The notes beneath the pieces were generated by a model, which was not told where the DNA came from, searched no databases, and was given only the letters and a program-made list of their open reading frames with translations. Of a stretch of DNA of 64,000 nucleotides, positions 50,744 to 59,492 are shown piece after piece. The position numbers were made by a program, and so were the translations under genes. Source of the DNA: Terriglobia bacterium. GTDB taxonomy: Bacteria > Acidobacteriota > Terriglobia > Terriglobales > Acidobacteriaceae. The stretch covers positions 1 to 64,000 of the forward strand of contig JAIQEU010000027.1 in the NCBI GenBank assembly GCA_020073665.1, given 5' to 3'. Position 1 is the first letter of the stretch, and every line of letters starts with the position of its first letter.

Positions 50744-51781
50744 ATGAGAAAAATTCTGGTTACAGGCGGCGCGGGATTTATCGGCAGTCATTTGTGTGAG
50801 GCCCTTCTGCAGCGCGGGGACGAAGTTTCGGTGCTCGACGATCTTTCCACCGGCCGCATCGAGAACATTGCCCACTTGCAGAAGAACAAAGCATTTCACT
50901 TTACCCAGGGATCTATCCTGGAGATGCCCCTCCTCGAGCCGCTGGTCAAGCAGGCAGACGTGGTTTTTCATCTCGCAGCGGTCGTCGGTGTGCAAAAAAT
51001 CATTGAAGTGCCGGTCGACACCATCGAGATTAACGTTCTGGGCAGCCACAATGTGCTGAACCTGGCGGCAAAGTACCGCAAACTCTGCCTGGTGGCTTCG
51101 ACCTCCGAGGTCTACGGCAAGAGCACCAAGCACCCGTTCACTGAAGACGACGACGCCGTCTACGGCCCCACCACCAAGAGCCGCTGGAGTTACGCGTGCT
51201 CTAAGGCAATCGATGAATTTCTGGCGCTCGCCTACCACAGCGCGCAGGGACTCCCGGTGGTCATCGTCCGCCTGTTCAACACTACTGGGCCGCGCCAGAC
51301 CGGACGCTATGGCATGGTGCTGCCGCGTTTTGTGGACCAGGCGTTGCGCGGAGATCCGATTACCGTATTCGGCAGCGGCCGCCAGTCGCGCTGCTTCGCC
51401 GACGTCAGCGACGTGGTCCGCGCCTTAATGCTGCTGGTCGAGCATCCAGCCGCAGTGGGACAAGTCTTTAATGTGGGCAATCCGGAAGAGATTTCCATCG
51501 GAGAGCTGGCAAAACTGGTCAAGAAGCTGACCGGCAGCGATTCGAAAATCCGCCGCATTCCCTACGACGAGGCCTACCAGCCGGGCTTCGAAGACATGCA
51601 CCGGCGTTTGCCGAACATCGAGAAAATCTCACGTCTGGTGGGATTCAAGCCGAAAATCAAGCTGCACCAGATCGTAACGCGCATCATCGCGAGCAAGCGG
51701 CAGGCGCTTGAAGAGACGGCCGAGTTGCCGGTTACAGCCGGTTTGCAACCGCATTCGTTGCGGGCCGGTGCTGCGGAATAA
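50744..51781 (+). CDS. NAD-dependent sugar-nucleotide epimerase/dehydratase (extended SDR)
   Basis: This 345-residue extended short-chain dehydrogenase has the Rossmann motif TGGAGFIGSHL (7-17), DDLSTG, VFHLAAVVGV, the catalytic Ser in VASTSEVYGKS and YACSK (Y-x-x-x-K). It ends with DVVRALMLLVEHPAAVGQVF, typical of GalE/UDP-glucuronate decarboxylase/GDP-mannose dehydratase relatives. The exact nucleotide sugar is undecided. Its 3' end overlaps the convergent glycosyltransferase gene by 50 bases. Confidence 0.9.
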   Translation: MRKILVTGGAGFIGSHLCEALLQRGDEVSVLDDLSTGRIENIAHLQKNKAFHFTQGSILEMPLLEPLVKQADVVFHLAAVVGVQKIIEVPVDTIEINVLGSHNVLNLAAKYRKLCLVASTSEVYGKSTKHPFTEDDDAVYGPTTKSRWSYACSKAIDEFLALAYHSAQGLPVVIVRLFNTTGPRQTGRYGMVLPRFVDQALRGDPITVFGSGRQSRCFADVSDVVRALMLLVEHPAAVGQVFNVGNPEEISIGELAKLVKKLTGSDSKIRRIPYDEAYQPGFEDMHRRLPNIEKISRLVGFKPKIKLHQIVTRIIASKRQALEETAELPVTAGLQPHSLRAGAAE

Positions 51782-52979
51782 TTTTGCCGCCATTGCTGAA
51801 GCGGTAAACTTCTCCCCGCCACAAGAACCTGCGACTGGTGAAGCTTCCCATCCAGATCACTGAACCCATCAGGTCGCGCAGGGGATAGAGCCAGCAACGG
51901 CGCAGCGCGCGAGGATCGCCAATCACACCCCATCCCACGGCAATCGCCTGAATCACGCGATTCAGGAAGGCGGCTGCCAGCAGCCCAATTCCAACTCCCA
52001 CATGGCCCAGCGCCGCGGCTGAAATCAACCCCAGAATTCCAAACGGCATGGCAAAGGTAAGCCCGCTGCCTACGTGGCCCGCGGGACGGGAATAGCGCGT
52101 GCTCTTCATCCAGCGCAACTGATCGCCAAAGGTCTGCTGGAAGGAGCGCGGCAGCAGCACGTGTCCGACAATATGATGGGAGAGCACAACTTTGTATCCG
52201 GCCACCCAGACTTCGTTGCCTAGCACGAAATCATCGGAGTAGTAATCGGCAGTGGCGGCAATTCCACCGATTTTGTCGAGCGCGTCGCGGCGAGTCGCCA
52301 TGACCGCGCCCATGGCAAAGCGCATGCCTTCCATCATGTCGGCGACCATGACGCCCGAGGGCATTTCAATCGACATGCCGAGCGCCTCAAGCGACGACCA
52401 CAAGTCCGACGACGGAATCCCCTGATAAGGACAGGTCACCAGCCCGACCTGCGGGTCAAGCAAGGGAGCGACCACGTTGCGCAGGAAGTCGGGAGCGACC
52501 AGCACATCGCTGTCGCTGATGACGAAGTAGTCGTTCGCCGAGGTTCGGATCATCTTGGCCAGGGAGAAGACTTTGGCGTTGGGCCAGGTCGGTGGGCCAG
52601 AAAGAACGATGCTCGACTTCACCTGCGGATAGCGCCGGCGCACCTCTTCCGCCACTTTCAAAGCAGCGTTGTCGGCATCCCGCGCACCGAAAATGATTTC
52701 GTACTGGGGATAGTCCTGCTTGAAGAAGCTTTCGAGATTCTCCGCCAGGCGAGGCTCCATGCCGTGTACCGGCTTCAAGATAGTTACAGCCGGCAGAGAC
52801 GAGGCGGCAACTGCGGCAGCGGAAGCTTTGGCCGCACGTGCCAGCCGTTGGTAGCGACGGGCCGCCACCAGCACCATACCGAGGAAGATGGTCGAGGTCA
52901 GGGTGCCCAACAGGGCTACTGCCAGCAGAACTTGCCAAAGAATAGTGGCGGCCAGCAGACCGGGCATAGCTGTATTCAT
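51732..52979 (-). CDS. HpnI-like glycosyltransferase, copy 2
   Basis: This 415-residue protein is homologous to the gene at 48483. It has an N-terminal helix (QVLLAVALLGTLTSTIFLGM), PAVTILKPVHGMEPRLAENL, YEIIFGARDADNAA, the metal motif ISDSDVLVAP, YYSDDFVLGNEVWVAGYKV and DQLRWMKSTRYSRP, then C-terminal helices. The two copies flank the epimerase, suggesting a shared glycolipid pathway (inference). Confidence 0.87.
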   Translation of the reverse strand: MNTAMPGLLAATILWQVLLAVALLGTLTSTIFLGMVLVAARRYQRLARAAKASAAAVAASSLPAVTILKPVHGMEPRLAENLESFFKQDYPQYEIIFGARDADNAALKVAEEVRRRYPQVKSSIVLSGPPTWPNAKVFSLAKMIRTSANDYFVISDSDVLVAPDFLRNVVAPLLDPQVGLVTCPYQGIPSSDLWSSLEALGMSIEMPSGVMVADMMEGMRFAMGAVMATRRDALDKIGGIAATADYYSDDFVLGNEVWVAGYKVVLSHHIVGHVLLPRSFQQTFGDQLRWMKSTRYSRPAGHVGSGLTFAMPFGILGLISAAALGHVGVGIGLLAAAFLNRVIQAIAVGWGVIGDPRALRRCWLYPLRDLMGSVIWMGSFTSRRFLWRGEVYRFSNGGKIIPQHRPATNAVANRL

Positions 52980-53032
52980 AGGGACGAAGCTAGATTATAC
53001 GCGGGAGAAGCCGATTTCTCCCCTCGTTTCGT

Positions 53033-54940
53033 TCATTCTCCCAGCGGATGATTCATCAGGATCGCCTTGCCGCCGCTGTGCGCCAGCGGGTAACGCGGTG
53101 CGCCGTGAAGTTCTTTGGGATCTTCCTGGTCAGTCCAGAGAAAGACTCGGGCCGGGCCGCTCCACAGGGCATCGAAGGATTCCTGGGTTTCAAAGACGTG
53201 CGGCGCGTCCGGGAATTGCGATCCGTAATACAGGTTGCCGCTGCGCTCGTGCAGGATGCGCAAAGGGACTCGGGCGTAGAAGTTGAGGGTCGATCCGGCT
53301 TCGTATTCGCCGTCTATGACGACCAGGGCCCCCGGCTGGTAATGCTGCTCAACCGCCAACGCCAGGCTCTTGGAAGAAAGGATCGGCGAGAAGGTCACAA
53401 AGGCAAAATGCACGCAAGTGAGCAGCGCCACCATCATCAGGGCCAGCGTCGCATTGCCGCGAGCGGGTTGCCCGCGTCTGCGGAAGAACCAATTCAGGCC
53501 TGTGCCCAGCAAGAAAGCAAACACGAATCCCAACAGGGGACGTTGAAACGCGCCCAGCGCCTGCGGCGTCAGATCCAGGAAGTGGCCGAACGACAGCGCA
53601 TAGTCTTCGGGATTCTTCTTCAGTAAATCCGCGAGATCAGTTCCCGGTGCGGGCGCACTCGAGGCAAAGAAAAATGCCATGCCCACAACGAAAGCCGCGA
53701 CGCCGATGACAAAGAGAACCAGCGACGAAATTCGCCCAGCATGCCGCTCGGCACTCTCCGGACTTGATCGCATCTCTTGCGCGAGCCATCCCCCCACCAG
53801 CAGCGCCACTCCGGGCAACGCCGGAATGGTGTAATACTCCTGGCGAGTCGAGAAACTAAAGAACAACAGGATGACCAGGGCCCAGAGAAAAAACAGCAAG
53901 TTGGCTCTTCCGGCCTGGTCGAGGTGTGAGCGCAATTCGCGCCAACGTCGCGGTACGTTTTTCAGCGATTGCGGCAGGAACGCCACCCAGGGCAGCATCC
54001 ACAGCAGCAGCAGTCCCCAGAACAGCAGCAACGGTACGGTGTCATAGTCGCGGGGCACGCGCTGGTTCAGATAGCGCAGGAACTGCTCATTGACGAAATA
54101 AAACCAGAGAAATCCGCGAACGCTGCCTTGATCGGGATTGTGCAGCGAAGCCAGGATGTGCCACGGCGCCGCCACCGCCAGAAACACAATGCTGCTCGAC
54201 AACAACCGCAGGCGCAACAGGTGGCGAAGATTGCCGGTAAGAATCAGGTACAGGCCGATGATCCCGGCCGGAAACACCAGTCCGATCAAGCCCTTGGTCA
54301 GCACGTTGAGCGCGCACGACACCGCCAGTCCCCAGGCGGTGAAGCGGGACGGCGGGTCCTCCCCCAGCGACTTGAAGAAGAAATACAAAGTGAGCGTGAG
54401 CCACAGCGCCACCAGGGTGTCGGGAATCAGGAAACGCGTGAACAGGTACGGACCCAGCGCGGTGCCGAGCGCAACCGCCGAGAGCAAGCCTCCGTTCTCG
54501 CCGTACGCCCGTCGCCCCAGCGCGTAGGTAGCCAGCAGCATGGCCAGAACCCCCAGCATCAGCGGCAACCGCGCGCTCCATTCGCCCACGCCAAACGTGA
54601 CGAAGCTGCCGGCGATTCCCCAGTACAGAAGCGGCGCTTTTTCGAGGTAGCGCAGTCCGTTGGCGTACAGCGTGATCCAGTCGTGGCGCACCAGCATTTC
54701 CCGGGCAGCCTCGGCGTGCACCGAGTCGGCATCGTCGAGCAGGGCAGGTGTGAACATTCCCGCCACATAAATCGCTGCCCAGAGCGCGACGACGATGAGA
54801 ATCGAGGTGAAGCAGAATGTTGCCTTGGAGGGCGATGTTAGAGGCGTCGGGCCGGTATTGGGCGTTCGATCCTGGTGGGCTGCAGACAGGTCCATGCAAG
54901 AGTCCGGCATGTAATTATACGGGACAGGAGGATCCTGCAC
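53033..54940 (-). CDS. ArnT/PMT-like GT39 membrane glycosyltransferase
   Basis: This is a polytopic membrane protein of up to 635 residues; alternative starts a few dozen residues in (for example at MPDSCMDLS or MDLSAAHQ) are possible. After the first helix comes the GT-C loop LLDDADSVHAEAAREML, the catalytic acidic motif, then RLPLMLGVLAMLLATYALGR and about ten further helices, ending in a periplasmic domain. The family transfers sugars from polyprenyl phosphate to lipid A or protein. It may work with the neighbouring sugar genes. Confidence 0.85.
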   Translation of the reverse strand: MQDPPVPYNYMPDSCMDLSAAHQDRTPNTGPTPLTSPSKATFCFTSILIVVALWAAIYVAGMFTPALLDDADSVHAEAAREMLVRHDWITLYANGLRYLEKAPLLYWGIAGSFVTFGVGEWSARLPLMLGVLAMLLATYALGRRAYGENGGLLSAVALGTALGPYLFTRFLIPDTLVALWLTLTLYFFFKSLGEDPPSRFTAWGLAVSCALNVLTKGLIGLVFPAGIIGLYLILTGNLRHLLRLRLLSSSIVFLAVAAPWHILASLHNPDQGSVRGFLWFYFVNEQFLRYLNQRVPRDYDTVPLLLFWGLLLLWMLPWVAFLPQSLKNVPRRWRELRSHLDQAGRANLLFFLWALVILLFFSFSTRQEYYTIPALPGVALLVGGWLAQEMRSSPESAERHAGRISSLVLFVIGVAAFVVGMAFFFASSAPAPGTDLADLLKKNPEDYALSFGHFLDLTPQALGAFQRPLLGFVFAFLLGTGLNWFFRRRGQPARGNATLALMMVALLTCVHFAFVTFSPILSSKSLALAVEQHYQPGALVVIDGEYEAGSTLNFYARVPLRILHERSGNLYYGSQFPDAPHVFETQESFDALWSGPARVFLWTDQEDPKELHGAPRYPLAHSGGKAILMNHPLGE

Positions 54941-54943
54941 GAG

Positions 54944-56569
54944 CTACGGGCAGGATGCGGAGCGAGCACGAGCCGGTTCGCCATGCTCCAGAATCTCGCG
55001 GATTTTGCGGGCCAGCGCCTTCAGGGTGAAGGGCTTCTGCAGAAAACAATTCTGCACATCAATGACACCGTGGCGCAGGATGGTGCTTTCGGCATAGCCA
55101 GACATGAACAGGACTTTCATGGCGGGCCGCTCAGCGGCCAGTTGTTCTGCCACCTGAGCGCCACCCATGTGCGGCATCACTACGTCACTGACCATCAGGT
55201 CGATAGGGCCAAGGTAACTTCGTGCGACCCGCAGCGCATCTTGCCCATTCTTGGCCTCCAAGACTGTGTACCCGTTCAAGGTAAGGAACTCCGTAGTAGA
55301 TTGCCGAACCGCTGCTTCGTCTTCCACCAGCAACACGGTCTCGTTTCCTCCGCGGCAGTCCTCCACCGGCTTTGGGGCCTGCACGCGGCTCCTTGTGGAG
55401 CGCACGCATGGCAGATAAATCTTGAAAGTCGTGCCCAGTCCGAGTTCACTGTAGACCCAAACGAAGCCGCGATTCTGTTTCACAATGCCATACACCGTCG
55501 CCAGTCCCAGCCCGGTGCCCTTGCCTTCTTCTTTGGTGGTGTAGAACGGTTCGAAGATGTGGTTGATATGCTCCGGGGCAATTCCTTGCCCGGAGTCGGT
55601 CACTGCCAGCAAGACGTATTCGCCCGGGGGGACGATCGTGTGTTTCTGCGCGTAGGACTCCTCCAGGTGGACGACCGAGGTCTCGATCGTGAGTTTGCCG
55701 CCTCCCGGCATGGCGTCACGTGCATTCGCCGCCAGGTTCATCAGGATCTGCTCAATCTGGACCGGATCTGCTTTCACGCTGCCAATCCCCAGCCCTGGGA
55801 CGACCACGAGTTGAATATCTTCTCCGATCAATCGGGGCAGCATCTCACTGATCTGCTGCACAACCGAGTTCACGTCCAGCAACTGCAGAACTTGCATCTG
55901 CTTGCGGCCGAAGGCCAGCAGTTGCCGGGTAAGGTCAGCGGCGCGGCGCGATGCCGTAAGAATCTCCTGTAAGTTACGCCGCAAAGGGCTCTCTTCGGCC
56001 AGGGCGTCGAGCGTCAGTTCGGCGTAGGCGCTGACCACCAGCAGCAGGTTGTTGAAATCGTGCGCCACCCCGCCGGCCAGCTTGCCGATGGCGTCCATCT
56101 TCTGGGCCTGCTGCAGCTCCGCTTCCAACTTGCGTCGCTCGCTGATGTCCCGGTCATTGGAGATAAAGTGGGTGATCTGATCGTCCCCGTCGCGCACCGG
56201 CGTGATGGTCTTCTCCACAAAGAAAATTTCTCCTGTCTTCTTGCGATTGGCGAAGATGCCGCGAAACACGTTGCCCGACAGGATGGTCTGCCACAACTCA
56301 CGATAGAATTCGGCGCCCTGCTCCCCGGACTTGAGCACGCTGGGAGTGTGCCCGATGACTTCCGCGCAGGAATACCCGGTAAGCACTTCGAAGGCCGGGT
56401 TGACGTATTCAATGATGCCGGAACGATCAGTGATGACCACCAGGTCCGCCGATTGCTCCACCGCCCGTAGCAGCTTCCGCAACATATCTTCTGCCCTGTG
56501 CAGTTGTTGCCGTGGTGAGTTCGCCGGCGCGGTATCTTCACTCCGCAGCATCGTAAAAACTCCTGCCAA
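54944..56569 (-). CDS. Hybrid sensor histidine kinase (PAS-HisKA-HATPase-REC)
   Basis: This is a 541-residue soluble hybrid kinase. The PAS/PAC domain spans about 30-150 (DLVVITDRSGIIEYVNPAFE, HTPSVLKSGEQGAEFY). The HisKA phospho-acceptor is in GKLAGGVAHDFNNLLLVV (about His169). The HATPase spans about 270-390 (NLAANARDAM, DSGQGIAPEHI, GKGTGLGLATVYGI). The C-terminal receiver has DLMVSDVVMPHMGG with the acceptor Asp. It has no membrane segment, so the signal is cytoplasmic. It starts 4 bases beyond the glycosyltransferase gene boundary, but no output partner is visible. Confidence 0.94.
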   Translation of the reverse strand: MAGVFTMLRSEDTAPANSPRQQLHRAEDMLRKLLRAVEQSADLVVITDRSGIIEYVNPAFEVLTGYSCAEVIGHTPSVLKSGEQGAEFYRELWQTILSGNVFRGIFANRKKTGEIFFVEKTITPVRDGDDQITHFISNDRDISERRKLEAELQQAQKMDAIGKLAGGVAHDFNNLLLVVSAYAELTLDALAEESPLRRNLQEILTASRRAADLTRQLLAFGRKQMQVLQLLDVNSVVQQISEMLPRLIGEDIQLVVVPGLGIGSVKADPVQIEQILMNLAANARDAMPGGGKLTIETSVVHLEESYAQKHTIVPPGEYVLLAVTDSGQGIAPEHINHIFEPFYTTKEEGKGTGLGLATVYGIVKQNRGFVWVYSELGLGTTFKIYLPCVRSTRSRVQAPKPVEDCRGGNETVLLVEDEAAVRQSTTEFLTLNGYTVLEAKNGQDALRVARSYLGPIDLMVSDVVMPHMGGAQVAEQLAAERPAMKVLFMSGYAESTILRHGVIDVQNCFLQKPFTLKALARKIREILEHGEPARARSASCP

Positions 56570-56744
56570 CTGCTATACATCGGAGTTCTGCTACCGGGAG
56601 CACAGGCGGAAGACAGTGGGAAAACGGAGAGAAGGCATGGACTGAATTCGATCTGGGAACAGTGCCGCTTCGGAACCGACGAGCGTGACCGTCGGATTCC
56701 ATCGAATCCAAGTCCGCCCGCCGGGCTGGCCTCGCCTGATCGCT

Positions 56745-57644
56745 CTAGCGCTCTGGCATCGTGTAGTACCCGCTTTTGTGCCGTAGCAGCGGTCCACTGT
56801 CGTTTACCGGGACGATGCGCACCCGCCGGAACTCGCGCCGTCCCGACTCATTCGGCGGACGATAGTAAAGCAGGTAAGAGCTGCGCAGTTCCTCCCTGAC
56901 CGCCATCAGGGCGTCGTGCAGTTCCCGGGGAGCGCTCACCACAAAGTCGTGGCCACCCGTTGTTACCGCGAGGTTGTGGAGAACCGCGTCGCCAGGATTC
57001 TCTACCCTGCGGCCATGGGTTGAGATGGCATAGACGGCGATGCCATTGAACTCCGCCTTCTCTATGGTCTGGTTAAGATCGTGCCAACTCAAGTTGTCTC
57101 TTCCATCCGAAAAAACAATGAGGGCCGAACGCCGAGGCTCACGGAAGTCATTGAACAGTGCGTTTTGACAGGTCGAGTACACCGTATCAAAGAGGGCGGT
57201 CTGCCCGCCTGGGTGCGGTGTCGCCAGGAGGGCTTCGGCTTGCAGCGGATCGCTGACGATTCGCTCCAGTTCCACTCGGCTGTCGAAGGCCACAATGAGG
57301 GCCTGGTCGTCGGGCCTGAGCGTCTGCCGCAGAAACTCCGCGACGGCCGCCTTGGCGACCGCCCAGTTAGCCTCGGTGGATTCGCTGGTATCGAGAAGAA
57401 TCCCCACTCGCAAGGGAAGATCGGACGCCGGTCGCAGTTCGAAATTCGGGATGCGTTGACCATCCTCCAACACTCTGATGTCCGCGGGCGACAGTTTGGG
57501 GACCGCTCGGCCCTCGTGGTCGATGGCTACCAGCCTGATCTGCACCTCGGCGACTGTCCGGCGGATGACCGGGGTGGATTCCCCGGTGAAGTTGGTGACC
57601 AATACAACTAGACTCAAGAGCAGTAACTCGGGCCTGTTCCTCAC
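56745..57644 (-). CDS. VWFA-related secreted protein
   Basis: This 299-residue protein probably starts at GTG 57644; the open frame continues to 58016, but that upstream part overlaps the TPR leader and looks non-coding. A signal or anchor (ELLLLSLVVLVTNF) is followed by a VWFA-related domain in the acidobacterial style: VRLVAIDHEGRAV-like start (IRLVAIDHEGRAV), LSPADIRVLEDGQ, the MIDAS-type LLDTSESTE, ALFDTVYSTCQN, ALIVFSDGRDNLS, and a C-terminal strand set (SYLLYYRPPNESG). It is probably exported and metal-binding; the function is unknown. Confidence 0.87.
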   Translation of the reverse strand: MRNRPELLLLSLVVLVTNFTGESTPVIRRTVAEVQIRLVAIDHEGRAVPKLSPADIRVLEDGQRIPNFELRPASDLPLRVGILLDTSESTEANWAVAKAAVAEFLRQTLRPDDQALIVAFDSRVELERIVSDPLQAEALLATPHPGGQTALFDTVYSTCQNALFNDFREPRRSALIVFSDGRDNLSWHDLNQTIEKAEFNGIAVYAISTHGRRVENPGDAVLHNLAVTTGGHDFVVSAPRELHDALMAVREELRSSYLLYYRPPNESGRREFRRVRIVPVNDSGPLLRHKSGYYTMPER

Positions 57645-58000
57645 ATTGAGTTCATCGTCACTTTTGGTCGTAGTTTCATGCGCGAGAAGAACTTCGGTAA
57701 GCGCCCCGCAGGCCCCGGGGGGTTGCGGGGATTTGTGTCCTGCCGGATTGGGGCTTCCGTGTTGGCTTTTTGCCAGTTGGGAACGCGCCAAATCACCCTG
57801 GAATTGGGGGAAAAGCCGGATTGGCCTCATAGTACGGCACACCATCTCCGCCGAACCGGCGCTAACCCACTGATAACAAAGCCGAAGAAACCGCGCTCCG
57901 GGGATTCCTTTGGTCATCCGGGTGCCAATAAAGAAAGCGGGGTCAGGTCGGCGAACCAGCGCTTCCTGACCGGCGTCGATTCCAAAAGGACAGAAACCCG

Positions 58001-58660
58001 ATGGCAAATAGAACAACTGATTTGGCCGCAGATTGGCAGCCCAGGCAGGTTTACGTGATGGCCGCCGTCTGCCTTGCCGTGGGACTCATGCTCGGCTACC
58101 TGTTCCGCGGATCCGAGAGCTCGCAGGTGGCCGCCAACGCGACCAAACCGCCAGTGGCGGATCCCAGTGGCTCGCAGGCCCCGCCGCCAATGCCGACCCT
58201 GGAAGAGATGAAGCAGATGGCTGACAAGAAAGCCGAACCGCTGTTGGCGCAACTGAAGGGTCGTCCGAATGATGCCGCTTTGCTGGCTCAATTAGCCGAC
58301 GTTTATAGCGCGACTCACCAGTTCAAAGAGGCCGCCGTTTATTACGATCGGTCTTTGCAGATTGACCCCAAGAATGTGGGCGTGCGCACCCGGCTGGCTT
58401 CGTGCCTGTACTTCGAGGGCCAAGTGGACAACGCCATCTCCCAGCTCGACCAGTCGCTGAAATACGATCCCCAACATGCCGGCACGTTGTTTAACCTGGG
58501 CATGATCAAGTGGAAAGGCAAAGGGGACGGAGCCGGCGCAGTGGCCGCCTGGCAGAAACTCCTGAAGCTATATCCGGTCCTTCCCAGCGACCTTCCCAAC
58601 CGCGACACCATCGAGAAGCTGTTGGCTGAGGCAAAAACACACCCGAACCTGGAGAAATGA
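58001..58660 (+). CDS. TPR protein with N-terminal membrane anchor, copy 1
   Basis: This 219-residue protein has one transmembrane helix (VMAAVCLAVGLMLGYLF, about 19-36), a Pro/Ala linker and then TPR helices (ALLAQLADVYSATHQFKEAA, VYYDRSLQIDPKN, ISQLDQSLKYDPQHAGTLFN). It resembles the CcmH/NrfG-like TPR part, facing the periplasm. It overlaps or nearly touches the paralogue downstream. Confidence 0.87.
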   Translation: MANRTTDLAADWQPRQVYVMAAVCLAVGLMLGYLFRGSESSQVAANATKPPVADPSGSQAPPPMPTLEEMKQMADKKAEPLLAQLKGRPNDAALLAQLADVYSATHQFKEAAVYYDRSLQIDPKNVGVRTRLASCLYFEGQVDNAISQLDQSLKYDPQHAGTLFNLGMIKWKGKGDGAGAVAAWQKLLKLYPVLPSDLPNRDTIEKLLAEAKTHPNLEK

Positions 58661-58701
58661 CCACGGTGAGCGGAAGATTCCATTCTGAGGAGCACGCCCC
58701 A

Positions 58702-59376
58702 ATGACGGACGCAACAAGAACGACTTCACAAAACAATAACTGGACCAACGTACAGGCCTATACCCTGGCCGTGACCTGCCTCCTGGCTGGAGTGCTTGCC
58801 GGATGGCTGGTGCGCGGATCGCAGTCGCCCGCGGCGGCCATGCAAGTAGCATCTGCGCAGTCTGCCACTTCGAGTTCCGACGCAGCAACGCCAACCCCGG
58901 AGCAACTGCAGCATATGGCCGACACCCAGGCGGCGCCCCTGCTGGAGCGCTTGAAAACCGATCCCAACAACGTTGAAGTACTGGCCAACGTCGGCAACAT
59001 CTACTACGACACGCAGCAGTTCCCCACCGCGATTCAGTATTACGAGCGCGCCCTCCAGCAACAACCCGCGAATACCGGGGTACGGACGGACCTGGCCACC
59101 GCCTATTGGTACCTGGGCAATCCCGACACGGCGATCCAGGAGTTCAACAAAGCGCTCTCCTACGAGCCCACCAAACCCAACACGCTGTTCAATCTCGGCA
59201 TCGTGAGGTGGCAGGGAAAGATGGACGTGGCTGGCGCTGTGGCGGCGTGGCAGAAACTGCTGGACACCAATCCAAGTTATGAAAACAAGAGCAAAGTCCT
59301 TGAGTTGATCGCACAAGCGAAGAAGCACTCCAGCGTCAAGCCGGGAACCCAGGCCAGACCACTACCGCAATCGTAG
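58702..59376 (+). CDS. TPR protein with N-terminal membrane anchor, copy 2
   Basis: This paralogue of the preceding gene has about 224 residues from ATG 58702 (GAGGAG upstream); ATG 58657 overlapping the previous stop (ATGA) is an alternative. It has the same anchor (TLAVTCLLAGVLAGWLVRG), linker and TPRs (LANVGNIYYDTQQFPTAIQY, YERALQQQPANTG, FNKALSYEPTKPNTLFN). The tandem arrangement points to a recent duplication. A terminator follows. Confidence 0.87.
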   Translation: MTDATRTTSQNNNWTNVQAYTLAVTCLLAGVLAGWLVRGSQSPAAAMQVASAQSATSSSDAATPTPEQLQHMADTQAAPLLERLKTDPNNVEVLANVGNIYYDTQQFPTAIQYYERALQQQPANTGVRTDLATAYWYLGNPDTAIQEFNKALSYEPTKPNTLFNLGIVRWQGKMDVAGAVAAWQKLLDTNPSYENKSKVLELIAQAKKHSSVKPGTQARPLPQS

Positions 59377-59408
59377 TAAGCGAGTCGAAGATTCGAAGGA
59401 AAGGGAGC

Positions 59409-59436
59409 CGGAAAGGCTGAGCGCCTTCCGGTTTTC
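59409..59436 (+). terminator. Terminator after the TPR pair
   Basis: CCGGAAAGGC and GCCTTCCGG pair (one bulged A) and are followed by TTTTCT. Confidence 0.8.
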
Positions 59437-59492
59437 TAGTTCCGTTAACGCCTGGGCGCTGTGATCCGGCGAAAACGTGGGCGGCGATTTCA

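Noticed and set aside
53969-54841. Long plus-strand open frame (290 codons) opposite the GT39 gene
   Set aside because: Gln/Arg-rich nonsense composition typical of the antisense of a membrane protein with GC-rich codons.
57645-58016. N-terminal 120 residues of the VWFA gene's open frame
   Set aside because: The sequence has no signal peptide or domain and overlaps the leader of the divergent TPR gene. GTG 57644 directly precedes a signal-like helix.
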